NCBI RefSeq assembly: GCF_037977235.1
Contig: NZ_CP150276.1
Coordinates: 5,208,001 to 5,272,000, forward strand
Reading direction: 5' to 3'
Length of the DNA: 64,000 nt
Source of the DNA: Paenibacillus sp. FSL K6-0276
Lineage (GTDB): Bacteria > Bacillota > Bacilli > Paenibacillales > Paenibacillaceae
This document shows, piece after piece, positions 26,035 to 34,796 of this stretch. Under the pieces are notes generated by a model, which did no database searches, was not told where the DNA came from, and worked only from the letters and a program-made list of their open reading frames with translations. Position numbers and translations under genes: made by a program. How positions within the stretch are numbered: position 1 is the stretch's first letter; each line of letters starts with the position of its first letter.

Positions 26035-26967
26035 TTAACCATGAATCGTATTCAATACAAGTACGATCAAACTAACCGTCAGGTAGTTAATGGAGAAGAG
26101 GAAGTTCTTCTTCGCCCAGACTTCATCATCCTTAGCCTTAAAGCCCATCAAGGTCAATACTAACCAAGCCAAGGACAACGCTGATGAAATGATTAGATAA
26201 AATATGCCTGCGTAATCGTAGGCGTACATTAACACTGGAATAGGCAGCAAAAGGGCTACATAAGGAATCATCTGAAACTTCGTACGACGTGTTCCTTTAA
26301 CTACAGGTAGCAATGGAAATCCTGCCGCTCTATATTCTTCTTTACGTCTAATACCCAAAGCCCAGAAGTGAGGAGGTTGCCATAGAAACAACATCGCAAA
26401 AATCAGCCAAGCACCTAGATCAACGGTTCCTGAAACCGCAACATAACCAATTACTGGGGGCATTGCTCCAGAAATTGCACCTACTGAAGTGCTCCATGTA
26501 GATGTCCGTTTCAACCAAAGGGTGTATACTACAACGTAAACGAACATGCCAACAATCCCAAACAGACCAGCAAGCATACCAGAAAAAGCAAACAGCACGA
26601 TCAAACCTGCAATACCAAGCCCAATGGCATATAATAATACAGTGTTTGGTTTCAGTCGTCCTGTAGGAAGTCCACGTTCACGGGTTCTTTCCATCTTCAT
26701 GTCCAGATCACGGTCGAAATAGTTATTAAAAACGCAGGCCGAAGCCATAACCAGCATTGTACCAAGCAGAGTTAGAACTAATCTGCCGTAAAGAACATCC
26801 CAACCCGAGGCCAGCCAATATCCCGCAAAGGCCGCAATGAGGTTAGAGCGGATAATACCGGGTTTTGTTACGGCAATGAAATCACGCCAGCTTGCACCTT
26901 CCGGTGGAGATTTTGCAGACATGGCTGCAGAGTCGGAAGAAGCTTGAAATGTTAATTGATTGTCCAC
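26035..26967 (-). CDS. ctaB: Protoheme IX farnesyltransferase (heme O synthase) CtaB
   Basis: Integral membrane UbiA-family enzyme that adds a farnesyl group to heme B, giving heme O. It is 310 residues with about nine helices. The first prenyl-diphosphate-binding motif is NNYFDRDLD (residues 81-89) and the conserved ERTRERGLPTGRL follows. HFWALGIRRKEEYRAAGFPLLP is the second conserved loop. The GTG start follows GGAGG by 9 bases. Product passes to CtaA, encoded 13 kb to the left. Confidence 0.95.
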   Translation of the reverse strand: MDNQLTFQASSDSAAMSAKSPPEGASWRDFIAVTKPGIIRSNLIAAFAGYWLASGWDVLYGRLVLTLLGTMLVMASACVFNNYFDRDLDMKMERTRERGLPTGRLKPNTVLLYAIGLGIAGLIVLFAFSGMLAGLFGIVGMFVYVVVYTLWLKRTSTWSTSVGAISGAMPPVIGYVAVSGTVDLGAWLIFAMLFLWQPPHFWALGIRRKEEYRAAGFPLLPVVKGTRRTKFQMIPYVALLLPIPVLMYAYDYAGIFYLIISSALSLAWLVLTLMGFKAKDDEVWAKKNFLFSINYLTVSLIVLVLNTIHG

Positions 26968-27206
26968 ACCTAATGATCCTCCTTCTAAAAGAACTTTTAA
27001 CGTTCTCGCCGAAGCATTAATGACTTCGCTGTTAACTTTATCATATCAAACCCGTGAAGAGTTTGACAGTCATGGGACAGTAAGTTCATGAATTCGACAA
27101 TTACGTGACAATATTTATTTTTTTTATTTCATTCCCCTTAATAACCTGAGCTGTATTTGGGTAATTATTAATAGAGAACTTCCGAACAACAAAGGAGAAC
27201 TGACCA

Positions 27207-28208
27207 ATGGATACCGCTACACATTTAGTTATGGGCCTAGGCTTAGCTGGGCTTTCCTTCGTTGATCCCATCGTTGCTTCTGATCCGAAACTGGCCGGAG
27301 CTGTTATGCTGGCAACGGTCCTCGCCTCTCAGGCTCCTGATGCTGATACTGCGCTGCGACTGAAGGACAATGCATTGTATATCCGTAATCACCGTGGAAT
27401 CACACATTCCCTACCCTTTCTAATTCTGTGGCCTGCCCTGATTTCCTTCGTGTTAGGGCCATTATTTGGCTTTACCGATTTACAAGCCCTAAGCCATATT
27501 GCGCTCTGGAGCTTCATTGGCGTAGGTGTTCACGTATTCTCTGATCTATTTAATACCTATGGAACTCAGGCTGCTCGTCCGTTCACAGAGAAATGGATCG
27601 CATGGAACATCATCCACATTTTTGATCCGTTTATATTTGGTAGCCATATCGCAGCCATCCTTCTCTGGATCACCGGAATCGTTCCGCCTAAACCTTTATT
27701 TATCACTCTCTATGCTTGTACCATTCTTTATTATATTTGGAGAACCGTTGTTCACGCACGCCTTACACGTAATATCAAGCTTAAAGATTTACATCATAGC
27801 GTCGGCGAACGTTATGTTGTAATTCCCACAATTTCACTTAAACGCTGGAACGTCGTCAAGGTTAAGATAGACGGTAGCTATGTCGTAGGGCAACTAGTTA
27901 ACAATCGACTGGAATGGTTTAAACATGCTGTATGCTCGAATCATCCCGCTGTGGAGATATCCAAGTCACATCCTGATATTCAGTCCTTTCTATACTTCAC
28001 CTCGTATGCAGTTGCCGAAGTAGAGGAGCTTCCTTCAGGATATATGGTACGCTGGGGGGACGTGCGTTATTTGCACCGTAAACAATACCCTTTTGTGGCG
28101 GTATTAGTTATGGACAACGAATATCGACCTTTAAATACTTATGTAGGTTGGCTTAGCAGCGAGAAGCTCGACAAACGATTTTCCATTGATCCTGGTTCTT
28201 TACGATGA
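27207..28208 (+). CDS. YdjM/YbcI-family membrane metal-dependent hydrolase
   Basis: A 333-residue member of the membrane-bound hydrolase family. The N-terminal half has four or five helices with conserved polar residues: DTATHLVMG, APDADTALR, NHRGITHS and HVFSDLFNTYG, whose His and Asp residues probably bind metal. The C-terminal third (from about residue 205) is soluble and beta-rich, as in Bacillus homologues. The ATG follows AAAGGAGAA. Function is not established for the family. Confidence 0.85.
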   Translation: MDTATHLVMGLGLAGLSFVDPIVASDPKLAGAVMLATVLASQAPDADTALRLKDNALYIRNHRGITHSLPFLILWPALISFVLGPLFGFTDLQALSHIALWSFIGVGVHVFSDLFNTYGTQAARPFTEKWIAWNIIHIFDPFIFGSHIAAILLWITGIVPPKPLFITLYACTILYYIWRTVVHARLTRNIKLKDLHHSVGERYVVIPTISLKRWNVVKVKIDGSYVVGQLVNNRLEWFKHAVCSNHPAVEISKSHPDIQSFLYFTSYAVAEVEELPSGYMVRWGDVRYLHRKQYPFVAVLVMDNEYRPLNTYVGWLSSEKLDKRFSIDPGSLR

Positions 28209-28246
28209 AACTGTAGACTTACGCAGAGATCTATTCTATAATCACA

Positions 28247-28283
28247 AAAAATCCCGGAGTATTATAATACTCCGGGATTCATT
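28247..28283 (+). terminator. Terminator of the membrane hydrolase gene
   Basis: AATCCCGGAGTAT pairs with ATACTCCGGGATT (28250-28279), followed by a short T-rich tract. Confidence 0.85.
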
Positions 28284-28313
28284 TTAGCAGACACGGAAAG
28301 GAAGGCTCTCCTA

Positions 28314-28502
28314 ATGGGTAAAGGACTTTCACTTTGGTTCGCTTGTTCTTCTATTCTTATTCTCACTGCCGCTTCAATCGCGATCAGTTATAGCTTCTGG
28401 CTGGCACTTCTGCTCGGGTTTCTCTGCGTAATGAATATTGGCTGGGGCTTTATCCTCAAAGCCAAGATCAGACGCAAACAGGAAAGCCTAAGCGCTGATT
28501 AG
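28314..28502 (+). CDS. Small two-helix membrane protein (DUF5325/YlaF-like?)
   Basis: A 62-residue protein with two hydrophobic helices (about residues 5-25 and 29-48) and a basic C-terminal tail KAKIRRKQESLSAD. Size and topology resemble B. subtilis YlaF (DUF5325), but sequence resemblance is too weak to be sure. The ATG is preceded by GGAAAGGAAGG. The stop is immediately adjacent to the convergent trpS stop. Confidence 0.65.
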   Translation: MGKGLSLWFACSSILILTAASIAISYSFWLALLLGFLCVMNIGWGFILKAKIRRKQESLSAD

Positions 28503-28503
28503 A

Positions 28504-29493
28504 TTAACGAGCTGGCAGAAAACCCATCCGCTCTTTAACTCCATTCAGCGTCTCTGCTGCAACAATGCGTGCGCGATCTGCACCTTCCGCAAGAATATCT
28601 GTGATCGCACCCGAACTGCGAATTTCATTATATCTTTGTTGTAATGGCTCAAGCGTGGATACAACCACTTCAGCAAGATCCTTCTTAAAGCCACCATACA
28701 TTTGCCCTTCATAACGATCGGCAATTTGCTGGAGTGTCATTCCAGAACATTCGGAATAAATACTCATCAAATTACTGATCTCTGGCTTATTAGCTGGATC
28801 AAAAATCACTTCACGTCCCGAATCAGTCGTTGCACGGCTGATTTTTTTACGGATCACGTCCGGTGAATCTAACAGAGCAATATAGCTTCCTGCGTTCGGA
28901 TTGCTCTTGCTCATTTTTTTGGTGCCATCATCCAGAGACATGATACGTGCGCCCACTTTTGGGATATACGGCTCAGGAATGGTAAAGAATTCACCAAAAC
29001 GATTATTGAAGCGGCCAGCTAAATCACGAGTCAGCTCCAAATGCTGCTTCTGATCTTCTCCTACCGGTACGAGATCCGCATTATAAACAAGAATATCTGC
29101 TGCCATCAAGGAAGGATAGACGAAAAGTCCAGCGCCAACAGAATCCTTACCTGATGATTTATCTTTGAACTGGGTCATACGCTCCAGCTCGCCCATCGCT
29201 GTAAGTGTCGTCATGATCCAGCCAAGTTCAGCATGTTGTGGTACATGCGACTGCATATAAACATTAGAACGTGCAGGATCAATTCCCGCTGCAATAAAGA
29301 GGGCCGCTACAGACTCTGACTGCTCACGAAGCGCCACAGGATCTTGAGCTACAGTGATCGCATGCATATCGACAACCATAAAGAAACATTGATGATCATC
29401 TTGCAGCTTCACAAAATTTTTCAGAGCTCCAATATAGTTCCCAAGTGTAAGTGAACCGCTCGGCTGAATGCCTGACATTACTTTTTTTAACAT
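28504..29493 (-). CDS. trpS: Tryptophanyl-tRNA synthetase
   Basis: Class I aminoacyl-tRNA synthetase that charges tRNA-Trp. The 329-residue length is standard. The HIGH-type motif is seen as PSGSLTLGNYIGA (T-L-G-N) and the KMSKS motif as KKMSKSNPNA (about residues 192-201). The start ATG follows CGGAGG. It is controlled by the T-box leader directly upstream. Confidence 0.97.
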   Translation of the reverse strand: MLKKVMSGIQPSGSLTLGNYIGALKNFVKLQDDHQCFFMVVDMHAITVAQDPVALREQSESVAALFIAAGIDPARSNVYMQSHVPQHAELGWIMTTLTAMGELERMTQFKDKSSGKDSVGAGLFVYPSLMAADILVYNADLVPVGEDQKQHLELTRDLAGRFNNRFGEFFTIPEPYIPKVGARIMSLDDGTKKMSKSNPNAGSYIALLDSPDVIRKKISRATTDSGREVIFDPANKPEISNLMSIYSECSGMTLQQIADRYEGQMYGGFKKDLAEVVVSTLEPLQQRYNEIRSSGAITDILAEGADRARIVAAETLNGVKERMGFLPAR

Positions 29494-29538
29494 AGTATAG
29501 ACCTCCGTTTGATGTAATTTCTAAGTTTCCGAGAACGC

Positions 29539-29790
29539 AAAAAAAGCCTCATCCGCAAGGGACGTGAGACCGTGGTGCCACCCTTATTCGCTGCTTAATC
29601 TTGTTTAGACAAAAAGAAAACAGCCTTAGTCTTCCGTTAACGGAGAAGATCCGGCCGGTCTACTAGGGCATCTAGCTCCCGTTCAAGCTCGGCGCTCAGG
29701 GGTCCATTCATCAGGAGTGTCCTACCGGTTCGCATCAACCACCGGCTTTCTGAAGGTGCAATACCTGCCTACTTGTCCCCGTCATCACAT
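29539..29790 (-). ncRNA. T-box leader of trpS
   Basis: On the minus strand the invariant T-box AAGGGTGGCACCACG occurs at 29571-29585 and forms the antiterminator. It is followed by the competing terminator stem (29546-29568) and a run of seven T. The Stem I region extends to about 29790. A candidate specifier TGG, the Trp codon, occurs in GAATGGAC (complement of 29704-29706), on the 3' side of Stem I as expected. Uncharged tRNA-Trp binding should allow read-through into trpS. Confidence 0.93.
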
Positions 29791-29928
29791 TATCATCATG
29801 AATTAATGCCTTCATCATAGAACCATAAAGAGAAGTTGTCAAATCACTTAACCACTACGGTATAAATCTGTTATGATAAGGTTATCCATGTTCTATTCGA
29901 TTACAGTTACGATAAAGGAGCATATCTC

Positions 29929-30903
29929 ATGAAACAGGTGACCAAAGGGCAGTGGGGCGGTTATGATACTTATATTTTGCACAGCCGTGAACTGGAAGTC
30001 ACGCTTTTGCCGCGACTAGGAAATAACGTGATTTCATTATTTGATGTAAAGAAACAACGGGAAATTCTGCGGCGGCCTGATGAAAGCGATCAAGCTTTCT
30101 TTATGCAAAAACCTTACCATTTTGGCATGCCGCTCTTAATTCCACCCGGAAGAATTCGTAAGGGCCAATTTCAGTTCGAGGGTACAAGTTATCAATTTGA
30201 CCAGAATACCGCTAATGACAATCATATTCATGGTCTACACCGAACTCAGGCCTGGTGTGTCAGCGATATTGAAGAAGATGAAGATGGTTGTGCGGTCACT
30301 ACTGAATTCCGAACTGAAGATGATCCGCATTGGATGGAGCAATTCCCTATCCCACTTAAATTCGAAATGACATTTAGGCTTCAGGAAGCCCGGCTCACCC
30401 AAACTTTAAAGGTTACTAATCTCGGAGATCATCGAATTCCTTTTGGGGTTGGTTATCACACCTGGTTTATGATTGATGGAGAACCTGAGCGCTGGAATCT
30501 TAGACTTCCAGTAAATAGTATTTATGAACAAAACGATGAATTGCTCCCTAGCGGCAATCTAATTCCACTCGGTGATCTGGAAGCCTTGAACACTGGAATG
30601 AACATGCAGGGGACTAATTTTGATACTGCTCTTCGTATTGGAGAAAAACAACCGGTAGAAGCCTTGTTATTACGCGATGATGGTTATGGCCTTCGTTATA
30701 CTGCTGACGAGAATCTATTCCGTCACTGGGTGCTATATACAAAAGGACCAGCAGAACAGTTTCTGTGCATAGAGCCCTATACATGGCTCCCGAATGCGCC
30801 AAATGTATCTGAGGACCCATCCTTCACAGGCCTCTTAAAGATAGATCCAGGTCAGAGTCTGAATCTGTCCACCATGTTGGAAATGATCTATCCTGAGATT
30901 TAA
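29929..30903 (+). CDS. Aldose 1-epimerase family protein
   Basis: A 324-residue cytoplasmic protein of the galactose mutarotase fold, which interconverts alpha and beta anomers of sugars. Conserved catalytic-type residues are visible: NDNHIHGLHR (first His), FGVGYHTWF (second His) and CIEPYTWLPNA (Glu base). The ATG is preceded by AAAGGAG. It stands alone with its own terminator. The natural sugar is not known. Confidence 0.9.
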   Translation: MKQVTKGQWGGYDTYILHSRELEVTLLPRLGNNVISLFDVKKQREILRRPDESDQAFFMQKPYHFGMPLLIPPGRIRKGQFQFEGTSYQFDQNTANDNHIHGLHRTQAWCVSDIEEDEDGCAVTTEFRTEDDPHWMEQFPIPLKFEMTFRLQEARLTQTLKVTNLGDHRIPFGVGYHTWFMIDGEPERWNLRLPVNSIYEQNDELLPSGNLIPLGDLEALNTGMNMQGTNFDTALRIGEKQPVEALLLRDDGYGLRYTADENLFRHWVLYTKGPAEQFLCIEPYTWLPNAPNVSEDPSFTGLLKIDPGQSLNLSTMLEMIYPEI

Positions 30904-30920
30904 AGCAGATATACATTATA

Positions 30921-30962
30921 TCGGTCTTACCTTGCGATTACGTAAGGGAAGACCGATTTTTT
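30921..30962 (+). terminator. Terminator of the epimerase gene
   Basis: TCGGTCTTACC pairs with the downstream GGgaAGACCGA (30921-30956), followed by six T. Confidence 0.88.
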
Positions 30963-31044
30963 GTGTGCTTCCTAGCAATAAAGATTTTCTATCCTCACTT
31001 GTATTTCACTAATAATTACCATCCTTAAAACCTTTCGAAGGGAT

Positions 31045-31074
31045 GCATGAATTAACCTCTTAGCGCTCATACTA
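31045..31074 (+). promoter_or_regulatory. Predicted sigma-G promoter of the SASP gene
   Basis: GCATG (31045-31049), an 18-base spacer and CATACTA (31068-31074) fit the forespore sigma-G consensus (GHATR, 17-18, CATnnTA). It lies 31 bases upstream of the SASP start, which is the right place for late expression in the forespore. Confidence 0.75.
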
Positions 31075-31104
31075 TCTTCACAACGGGCGAAGGAGGTGAC
31101 ACAC

Positions 31105-31338
31105 ATGGGTCAAGCAGGTCAAAGCCAAGGTCGTAGCAGCCGTTCCAACCTGGTCGTTCCTCAAGCAACTGCAGCATTGCAACAGTTGAAATATGAAGCA
31201 GCACAGGAGCTTGGAGTATCGATCCCCGCAGACGGTTATTACGGGAATCACACTTCCCGCGAAACTGGTTCTCTGGGCGGTTACATCACCAAACGTCTAG
31301 TACAAATGGCAGAACAACAACTGTCCGGTCGTCAGTAA
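31105..31338 (+). CDS. Alpha/beta-type small acid-soluble spore protein
   Basis: A 77-residue protein that coats spore DNA and protects it from UV and heat. The core LKYEAAQELGVSI and the second motif GSLGGYITKRLVQMAEQQL are the two SASP signatures; the E-x-A within the first is the GPR protease cleavage region. The ATG at 31105 is chosen because AAGGAGGTGA (31089-31098) lies 6 bases upstream. The N-terminal extension is Gln/Ser/Arg-rich, common in Paenibacillus copies. A sigma-G-type promoter precedes it. Confidence 0.95.
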   Translation: MGQAGQSQGRSSRSNLVVPQATAALQQLKYEAAQELGVSIPADGYYGNHTSRETGSLGGYITKRLVQMAEQQLSGRQ

Positions 31339-31404
31339 CAACGTAATCTTAAGTGTTTTATCCGGCCAGGCACTAAAAGAGCCTAAAGCCGAGTAGCTTT
31401 TGAG

Positions 31405-31446
31405 CCCTCTCACGCTTCTTCTTGAAGCTGTGGGAGGGTTTTTGAT
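31405..31446 (+). terminator. Terminator of the SASP gene
   Basis: CCCTCTCACGCTTC pairs with GAAGCTGTGGGAGGG around TTCTT, followed by a T run. Confidence 0.9.
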
Positions 31447-31456
31447 TTCTACAAGA

Positions 31457-31498
31457 AGAAGCGGCTTTGCCGTCCTTTTGGGGACGGTTTCCGTTTTA
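31457..31498 (+). repeat. Repeat B, short single-hairpin relative of repeat A
   Basis: GCGGCTTTGCCGTCC, a short loop and GGACGGTTTCCGTTTT match the first half of repeat A copy 1 (5267-5306) nearly base for base, but the AAATATAAG hairpin is missing. It lies between the SASP terminator and the convergent hypothetical gene. Confidence 0.65.
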
Positions 31499-31529
31499 AT
31501 ATGAACTGCAAAGTTTATGTAAATAACAC

Positions 31530-31937
31530 TTAACCGTAATGTTCAGTGCTTTCAGCGTAGGCATTGCGAGGAGATCGAATCATCAGATTCGCCATATTGT
31601 AATTGGACTCCAAGGTAGCATCTACAATCACCATTCCCTGTCTGATGGCGAATTCGTAAGCGATTTCACCATGAGTCCAGCGACGCTTGTATTTAAGACT
31701 TTCCAGCGCCATTAGGCGAAAAGAAGACTGCTGTCCATCTGTCATCCCTTCCTTCACATCAGTAAATCCCCCATTCCGCCCAGTAAGAGGATTATGTCGT
31801 ATACCGAATTTGCCAATCATGTTATTTCTTATTTGCACAAATACCGTACCAGAAGTTAACCCCGATAATTCCTCCTGTAACTCCTTAAACACCAGATCCA
31901 TCTGTCTTGCTAATGATAGTTGTTCCGTCTTAAGCAT
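31530..31937 (-). CDS. Hypothetical protein, 135 residues
   Basis: I do not recognise it. The protein is soluble and mixed alpha/beta. It opens with a helical segment (LARQMDLVFKELQEELSG), followed by a strand-rich core (TVFVQIRNNMIGKFGIRHNPL) and a C-terminal half containing KRRWTHGEIAYEFAIRQGMVIVDAT. No signal peptide or membrane segment. Translation is well supported by AGGAGG 8 bases before the ATG. A three-unit repeat C array begins immediately upstream of that ribosome binding site. Confidence 0.75.
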   Translation of the reverse strand: MLKTEQLSLARQMDLVFKELQEELSGLTSGTVFVQIRNNMIGKFGIRHNPLTGRNGGFTDVKEGMTDGQQSSFRLMALESLKYKRRWTHGEIAYEFAIRQGMVIVDATLESNYNMANLMIRSPRNAYAESTEHYG

Positions 31938-31953
31938 TACTTTTCCTCCTAAA

Positions 31954-32102
31954 AGTTTTGTGAGCCTTAGCTTCGTTCGAGTTCACTTCGTACAAAACTG
32001 ACTTCGTAAGCATCCACTTAGTTTTGTGAGCTTAGCTTCATCCGATTTTACTTCGTACAAAACTGGCTTCGTAAGCGTTTGCTTAGTTTTGTGAGCTTAG
32101 CT
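31954..32102 (-). repeat. Repeat C array, two and a partial third unit of 65-66 bp
   Basis: Units begin at 31954, 32020 and 32085 with AGTTTTGTGAGC. Each of the first two has ACTTCGTACAAAACTG in its middle and CTTCGTAAGC near its end. The AGTTTTGT start and ACAAAACT middle are inverted relative to each other. The remaining sequence to 32275 is AT-rich with no gene I can see. Confidence 0.75.
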
Positions 32103-32277
32103 AAGTAATTTTCTAGCACGCCTTATATAAGGCTTAAGGCTCATTATAGGTTACTAACTAATAGCAAACAACATTATTCGGCAAAATTGGGTTATTATTC
32201 CTATATATGCGCGAAATTCATAGATCAATCGTATATTAGTGTTTATAAATCGGGTTTTTTCGACATTTTATCATTAA

Positions 32278-32304
32278 AAAAAGCCCCCTGATATAGGGGC
32301 TTTT
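32278..32304 (-). terminator. Terminator of pepF
   Basis: AAAAGCCCC and GGGGCTTTT pair around TGATATA, with A and T runs on both sides. It lies 64 bases beyond the pepF stop. Confidence 0.8.
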
Positions 32305-32367
32305 GCGTATTCATGCTGAAAAATCGTAATTTTTCTCATCGTGAAATTTGTCTTAGTTAAGACATTT

Positions 32368-34167
32368 TCATGCTAAATCCGCAGTCATCTCCAAGAACTC
32401 GTTAATGTCAGCCACGATCAGATCTGTAGCGCCTTGCCAGAAGTCCGGCTTCGTCAGATCCACACCCAGATGCTTAAGCACCAAATCCTCTAAAGTCATC
32501 ACACCAGTATCCTGCAACAAGCTATCGTATTTGTCTGCAAAGGAAGCTCCTTCTTGCAGAGCCAGTCGATACAAGCCTGTGCTGAACATGTAACCAACGG
32601 TATACGGGAAATTATAGAACGGCACATCAGTGATATAAAAATGCAGCTTAGAAGCCCAGAAATGAGGGTGGTATTCGGAAAGCACTCCACAAAAAGCTTC
32701 CTTCTGTGCTTCCACCATCAATGCGGACAGCTCCTCAGCGTTCACAAGACCTTCCTTACGTTTCTCATAAAAGCGAGTTTCGAACAAGAATCGGGCGTGA
32801 ATGTTCATAAAGAAGGCCACGCTGTTCTGTATCTTCGTTTCAAGCAGCGCCAGCTTCTCTTCTGCATCGCCAGCAGCTTTAACCTGAGCGTCAGACACAA
32901 TAACCTCTGCGAAGGTCGAAGCGGTCTCTGCTACGTTCATTGCATAATTCTGATTAAATACCGGTTGGTCATCTAGCAGATAAGAATGATAAGCATGCCC
33001 CAGCTCATGCGCCAATGTTGAAACATTGGAAGGTGTGCCGCTATAAGTCATGAATATCCGTGATTCCTTGCTCTCAGGGAAGGATGTACAGAACCCTCCA
33101 GGTCGTTTGCCGGGACGATCCTCAACCTCAATCCAGTTATTATCAAAAGCGTGCTCTGCAAACTCCGCCATCTTCGGACTAAATTTGCGGAACTGGGTAA
33201 CGATATCTTTAGCGGCCTGATCATAAGGGATTTTACCAGAAGATTTGCCCACAGGAGCATCGACATCCACCCATGAGAGAGCATCCAATCCAAGCAGCTT
33301 TGCTTTGCGCTGAAGGTAGGCCACGAGCGCAGGCTTGCTATTCGTAATCACGTCCCACATCGCATTCAAAGTATCTTGTGACATACGATTGATGCTCAGA
33401 GGATCTTTCAGAATATCATCCCAACCTCTACCTTTATAGAGCTTCAGACGGAAGCCTGCTAAGTGATTCAACGTATCCGCACAGTTATCTTCCGCTTCGG
33501 TCCATGCCTCTTCCCATTTGTGGAACATGGCTTCGCGTACTTTCGGATCTGGATCATCCAGCTTGTTAGAAGCTTGACCCGCAGAGAGCAGCTTCGTTCC
33601 TTCTTCATCCTCAAATGGGATCTTAATCGAGCTTACAATCGTATCATAGTGCTCGCTCCATCCGTGATATCCATCAACAGCTAACTCCAAAGCTAAGCTT
33701 TCTAGCTCAGGGCTCATCTTCTCACGGGCCAGATCACGGCTTTCGCTTAGCACGAATGTTAGAGGGGCAATCTCCGGCCGTGCCATCCACTCCGCCCACA
33801 CCTTGTCCGAAGTCTGACGAAGCACATTATCGAATTGAGAGCTAATCCCCTCGAATCCAGCGCGCATACTCGTCACTTTCGCTGACAATCGAACAGCACC
33901 TTTGTCTAACTGATTCTGCGCTCCAAGACAACCTGCGAATGATGATACCTCTACAAGTCTTCCTGAGCAGCTCTGAAGCAGTTCTATAACCTCGTCCAGC
34001 CCCTTTGTAGACTCAACATCCTTTGGCGACACAGCATTCTTCACCAGCCCCTGTAAAGCTGCAATATCTTGCTCAAGATTCTTCAAAAATCTTTCTAATT
34101 CAGAAGAGGAGGATCCTCCGGGAAATATGGAATCGAGTTCCCAAGTCAGTGATAATGGTTGTTTCAT
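32368..34167 (-). CDS. pepF: Oligoendopeptidase F (M3B metallopeptidase)
   Basis: A 599-residue cytoplasmic zinc peptidase that cuts medium-length peptides. The active-site HExxH is His387-Glu388-Leu-Gly-His391 in LAHELGHAYHSY, and the third zinc ligand Glu should be in NVAETASTFAEVIV about 25 residues downstream. The length and the C-terminal block LEDLVLKHLGVDLTKPDFWQ are typical. The ATG start is at 34167. In B. subtilis the orthologue yjbG lies near yjbI and yjbN; here the globin and NAD kinase genes are also within a few kilobases. Confidence 0.95.
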   Translation of the reverse strand: MKQPLSLTWELDSIFPGGSSSSELERFLKNLEQDIAALQGLVKNAVSPKDVESTKGLDEVIELLQSCSGRLVEVSSFAGCLGAQNQLDKGAVRLSAKVTSMRAGFEGISSQFDNVLRQTSDKVWAEWMARPEIAPLTFVLSESRDLAREKMSPELESLALELAVDGYHGWSEHYDTIVSSIKIPFEDEEGTKLLSAGQASNKLDDPDPKVREAMFHKWEEAWTEAEDNCADTLNHLAGFRLKLYKGRGWDDILKDPLSINRMSQDTLNAMWDVITNSKPALVAYLQRKAKLLGLDALSWVDVDAPVGKSSGKIPYDQAAKDIVTQFRKFSPKMAEFAEHAFDNNWIEVEDRPGKRPGGFCTSFPESKESRIFMTYSGTPSNVSTLAHELGHAYHSYLLDDQPVFNQNYAMNVAETASTFAEVIVSDAQVKAAGDAEEKLALLETKIQNSVAFFMNIHARFLFETRFYEKRKEGLVNAEELSALMVEAQKEAFCGVLSEYHPHFWASKLHFYITDVPFYNFPYTVGYMFSTGLYRLALQEGASFADKYDSLLQDTGVMTLEDLVLKHLGVDLTKPDFWQGATDLIVADINEFLEMTADLA

Positions 34168-34285
34168 GTGTACTCACCATTCCTTTGCTCTCATTTGGTT
34201 TTCTTTGTAATTGACTTAACACCATGGTAAAGTGAATAACGATACCGGAACATTCATAGCCGATAAACTTTAGGAGGGCATCCAT

Positions 34286-34477
34286 ATGAAGCCACTACAA
34301 ATTTCACCGGAAACAGCCATAACGTTATCCAAGCAACTAGGCGTTCCTCTGGAACACTTGATGCATATGCCCCAACATATTTTGCTGCAAAAAATAGCGG
34401 AGCTATCCAAGAAGCAGAATTCCCCGCAAGCTGAGGGTGGAAATGATGAGTCTCCTTCTGGGAAGGATTCACAATGA
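34286..34477 (+). CDS. yycC: YycC-family protein
   Basis: A 63-residue protein with the YycC signature: KPLQISPETAITLSKQLGVP followed by LEHLMHMPQHILLQKIAEL. Function unknown. The ATG follows AGGAGGG by 9 bases. Its stop overlaps the start of the next gene (ATGA), so the two are translationally coupled. The tail after residue 45 is polar and probably disordered. Confidence 0.88.
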   Translation: MKPLQISPETAITLSKQLGVPLEHLMHMPQHILLQKIAELSKKQNSPQAEGGNDESPSGKDSQ

Positions 34478-34704
34478 TTCCCTTTAGTCATACCTGGCCT
34501 TATGATATTATTTTAGGCGATATGTATGTGCAGTACTGCCCGTTCTGCAACTCGGAGAATGTCCTTCTCCCTATGAAGCCAAAAGAATTGCAAATCGTTC
34601 GTGACGGCAAGAAAAAACTGCTTGTCTTCCCATGTTGCAGCGCCAGCCCCACAGTTGTAGATAACGACGGGGATTACCTCCTATTCGATCGGGCAGTCCG
34701 ATAA
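34474..34704 (+). CDS. Small cysteine-containing protein coupled to yycC
   Basis: A 76-residue protein that I cannot name. It carries CPFC at about residues 22-25 and CC near residue 54, which look like the two halves of a zinc-ribbon-type site. The start overlaps the yycC stop by four bases (ATGA), strong evidence that it is translated. A terminator follows after about 40 bases. A zinc-binding regulatory or chaperone role is only a guess. Confidence 0.75.
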   Translation: MIPFSHTWPYDIILGDMYVQYCPFCNSENVLLPMKPKELQIVRDGKKKLLVFPCCSASPTVVDNDGDYLLFDRAVR

Positions 34705-34742
34705 GTAGAAGGTCATCTAAATCCCAATATTAACATTTTTAT

Positions 34743-34783
34743 AAAGCGCAGACGAGAGCATTACTCTCTTCTGCGCTTTTTGT
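34743..34783. terminator. Bidirectional terminator
   Basis: AAAGCGCAGA...AGAG pairs with CTCT...TCTGCGCTTT (34743-34781) with T and A runs at the ends, between two convergent genes. Confidence 0.87.
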
Positions 34784-34796
34784 TGTTCGTAAAGCT

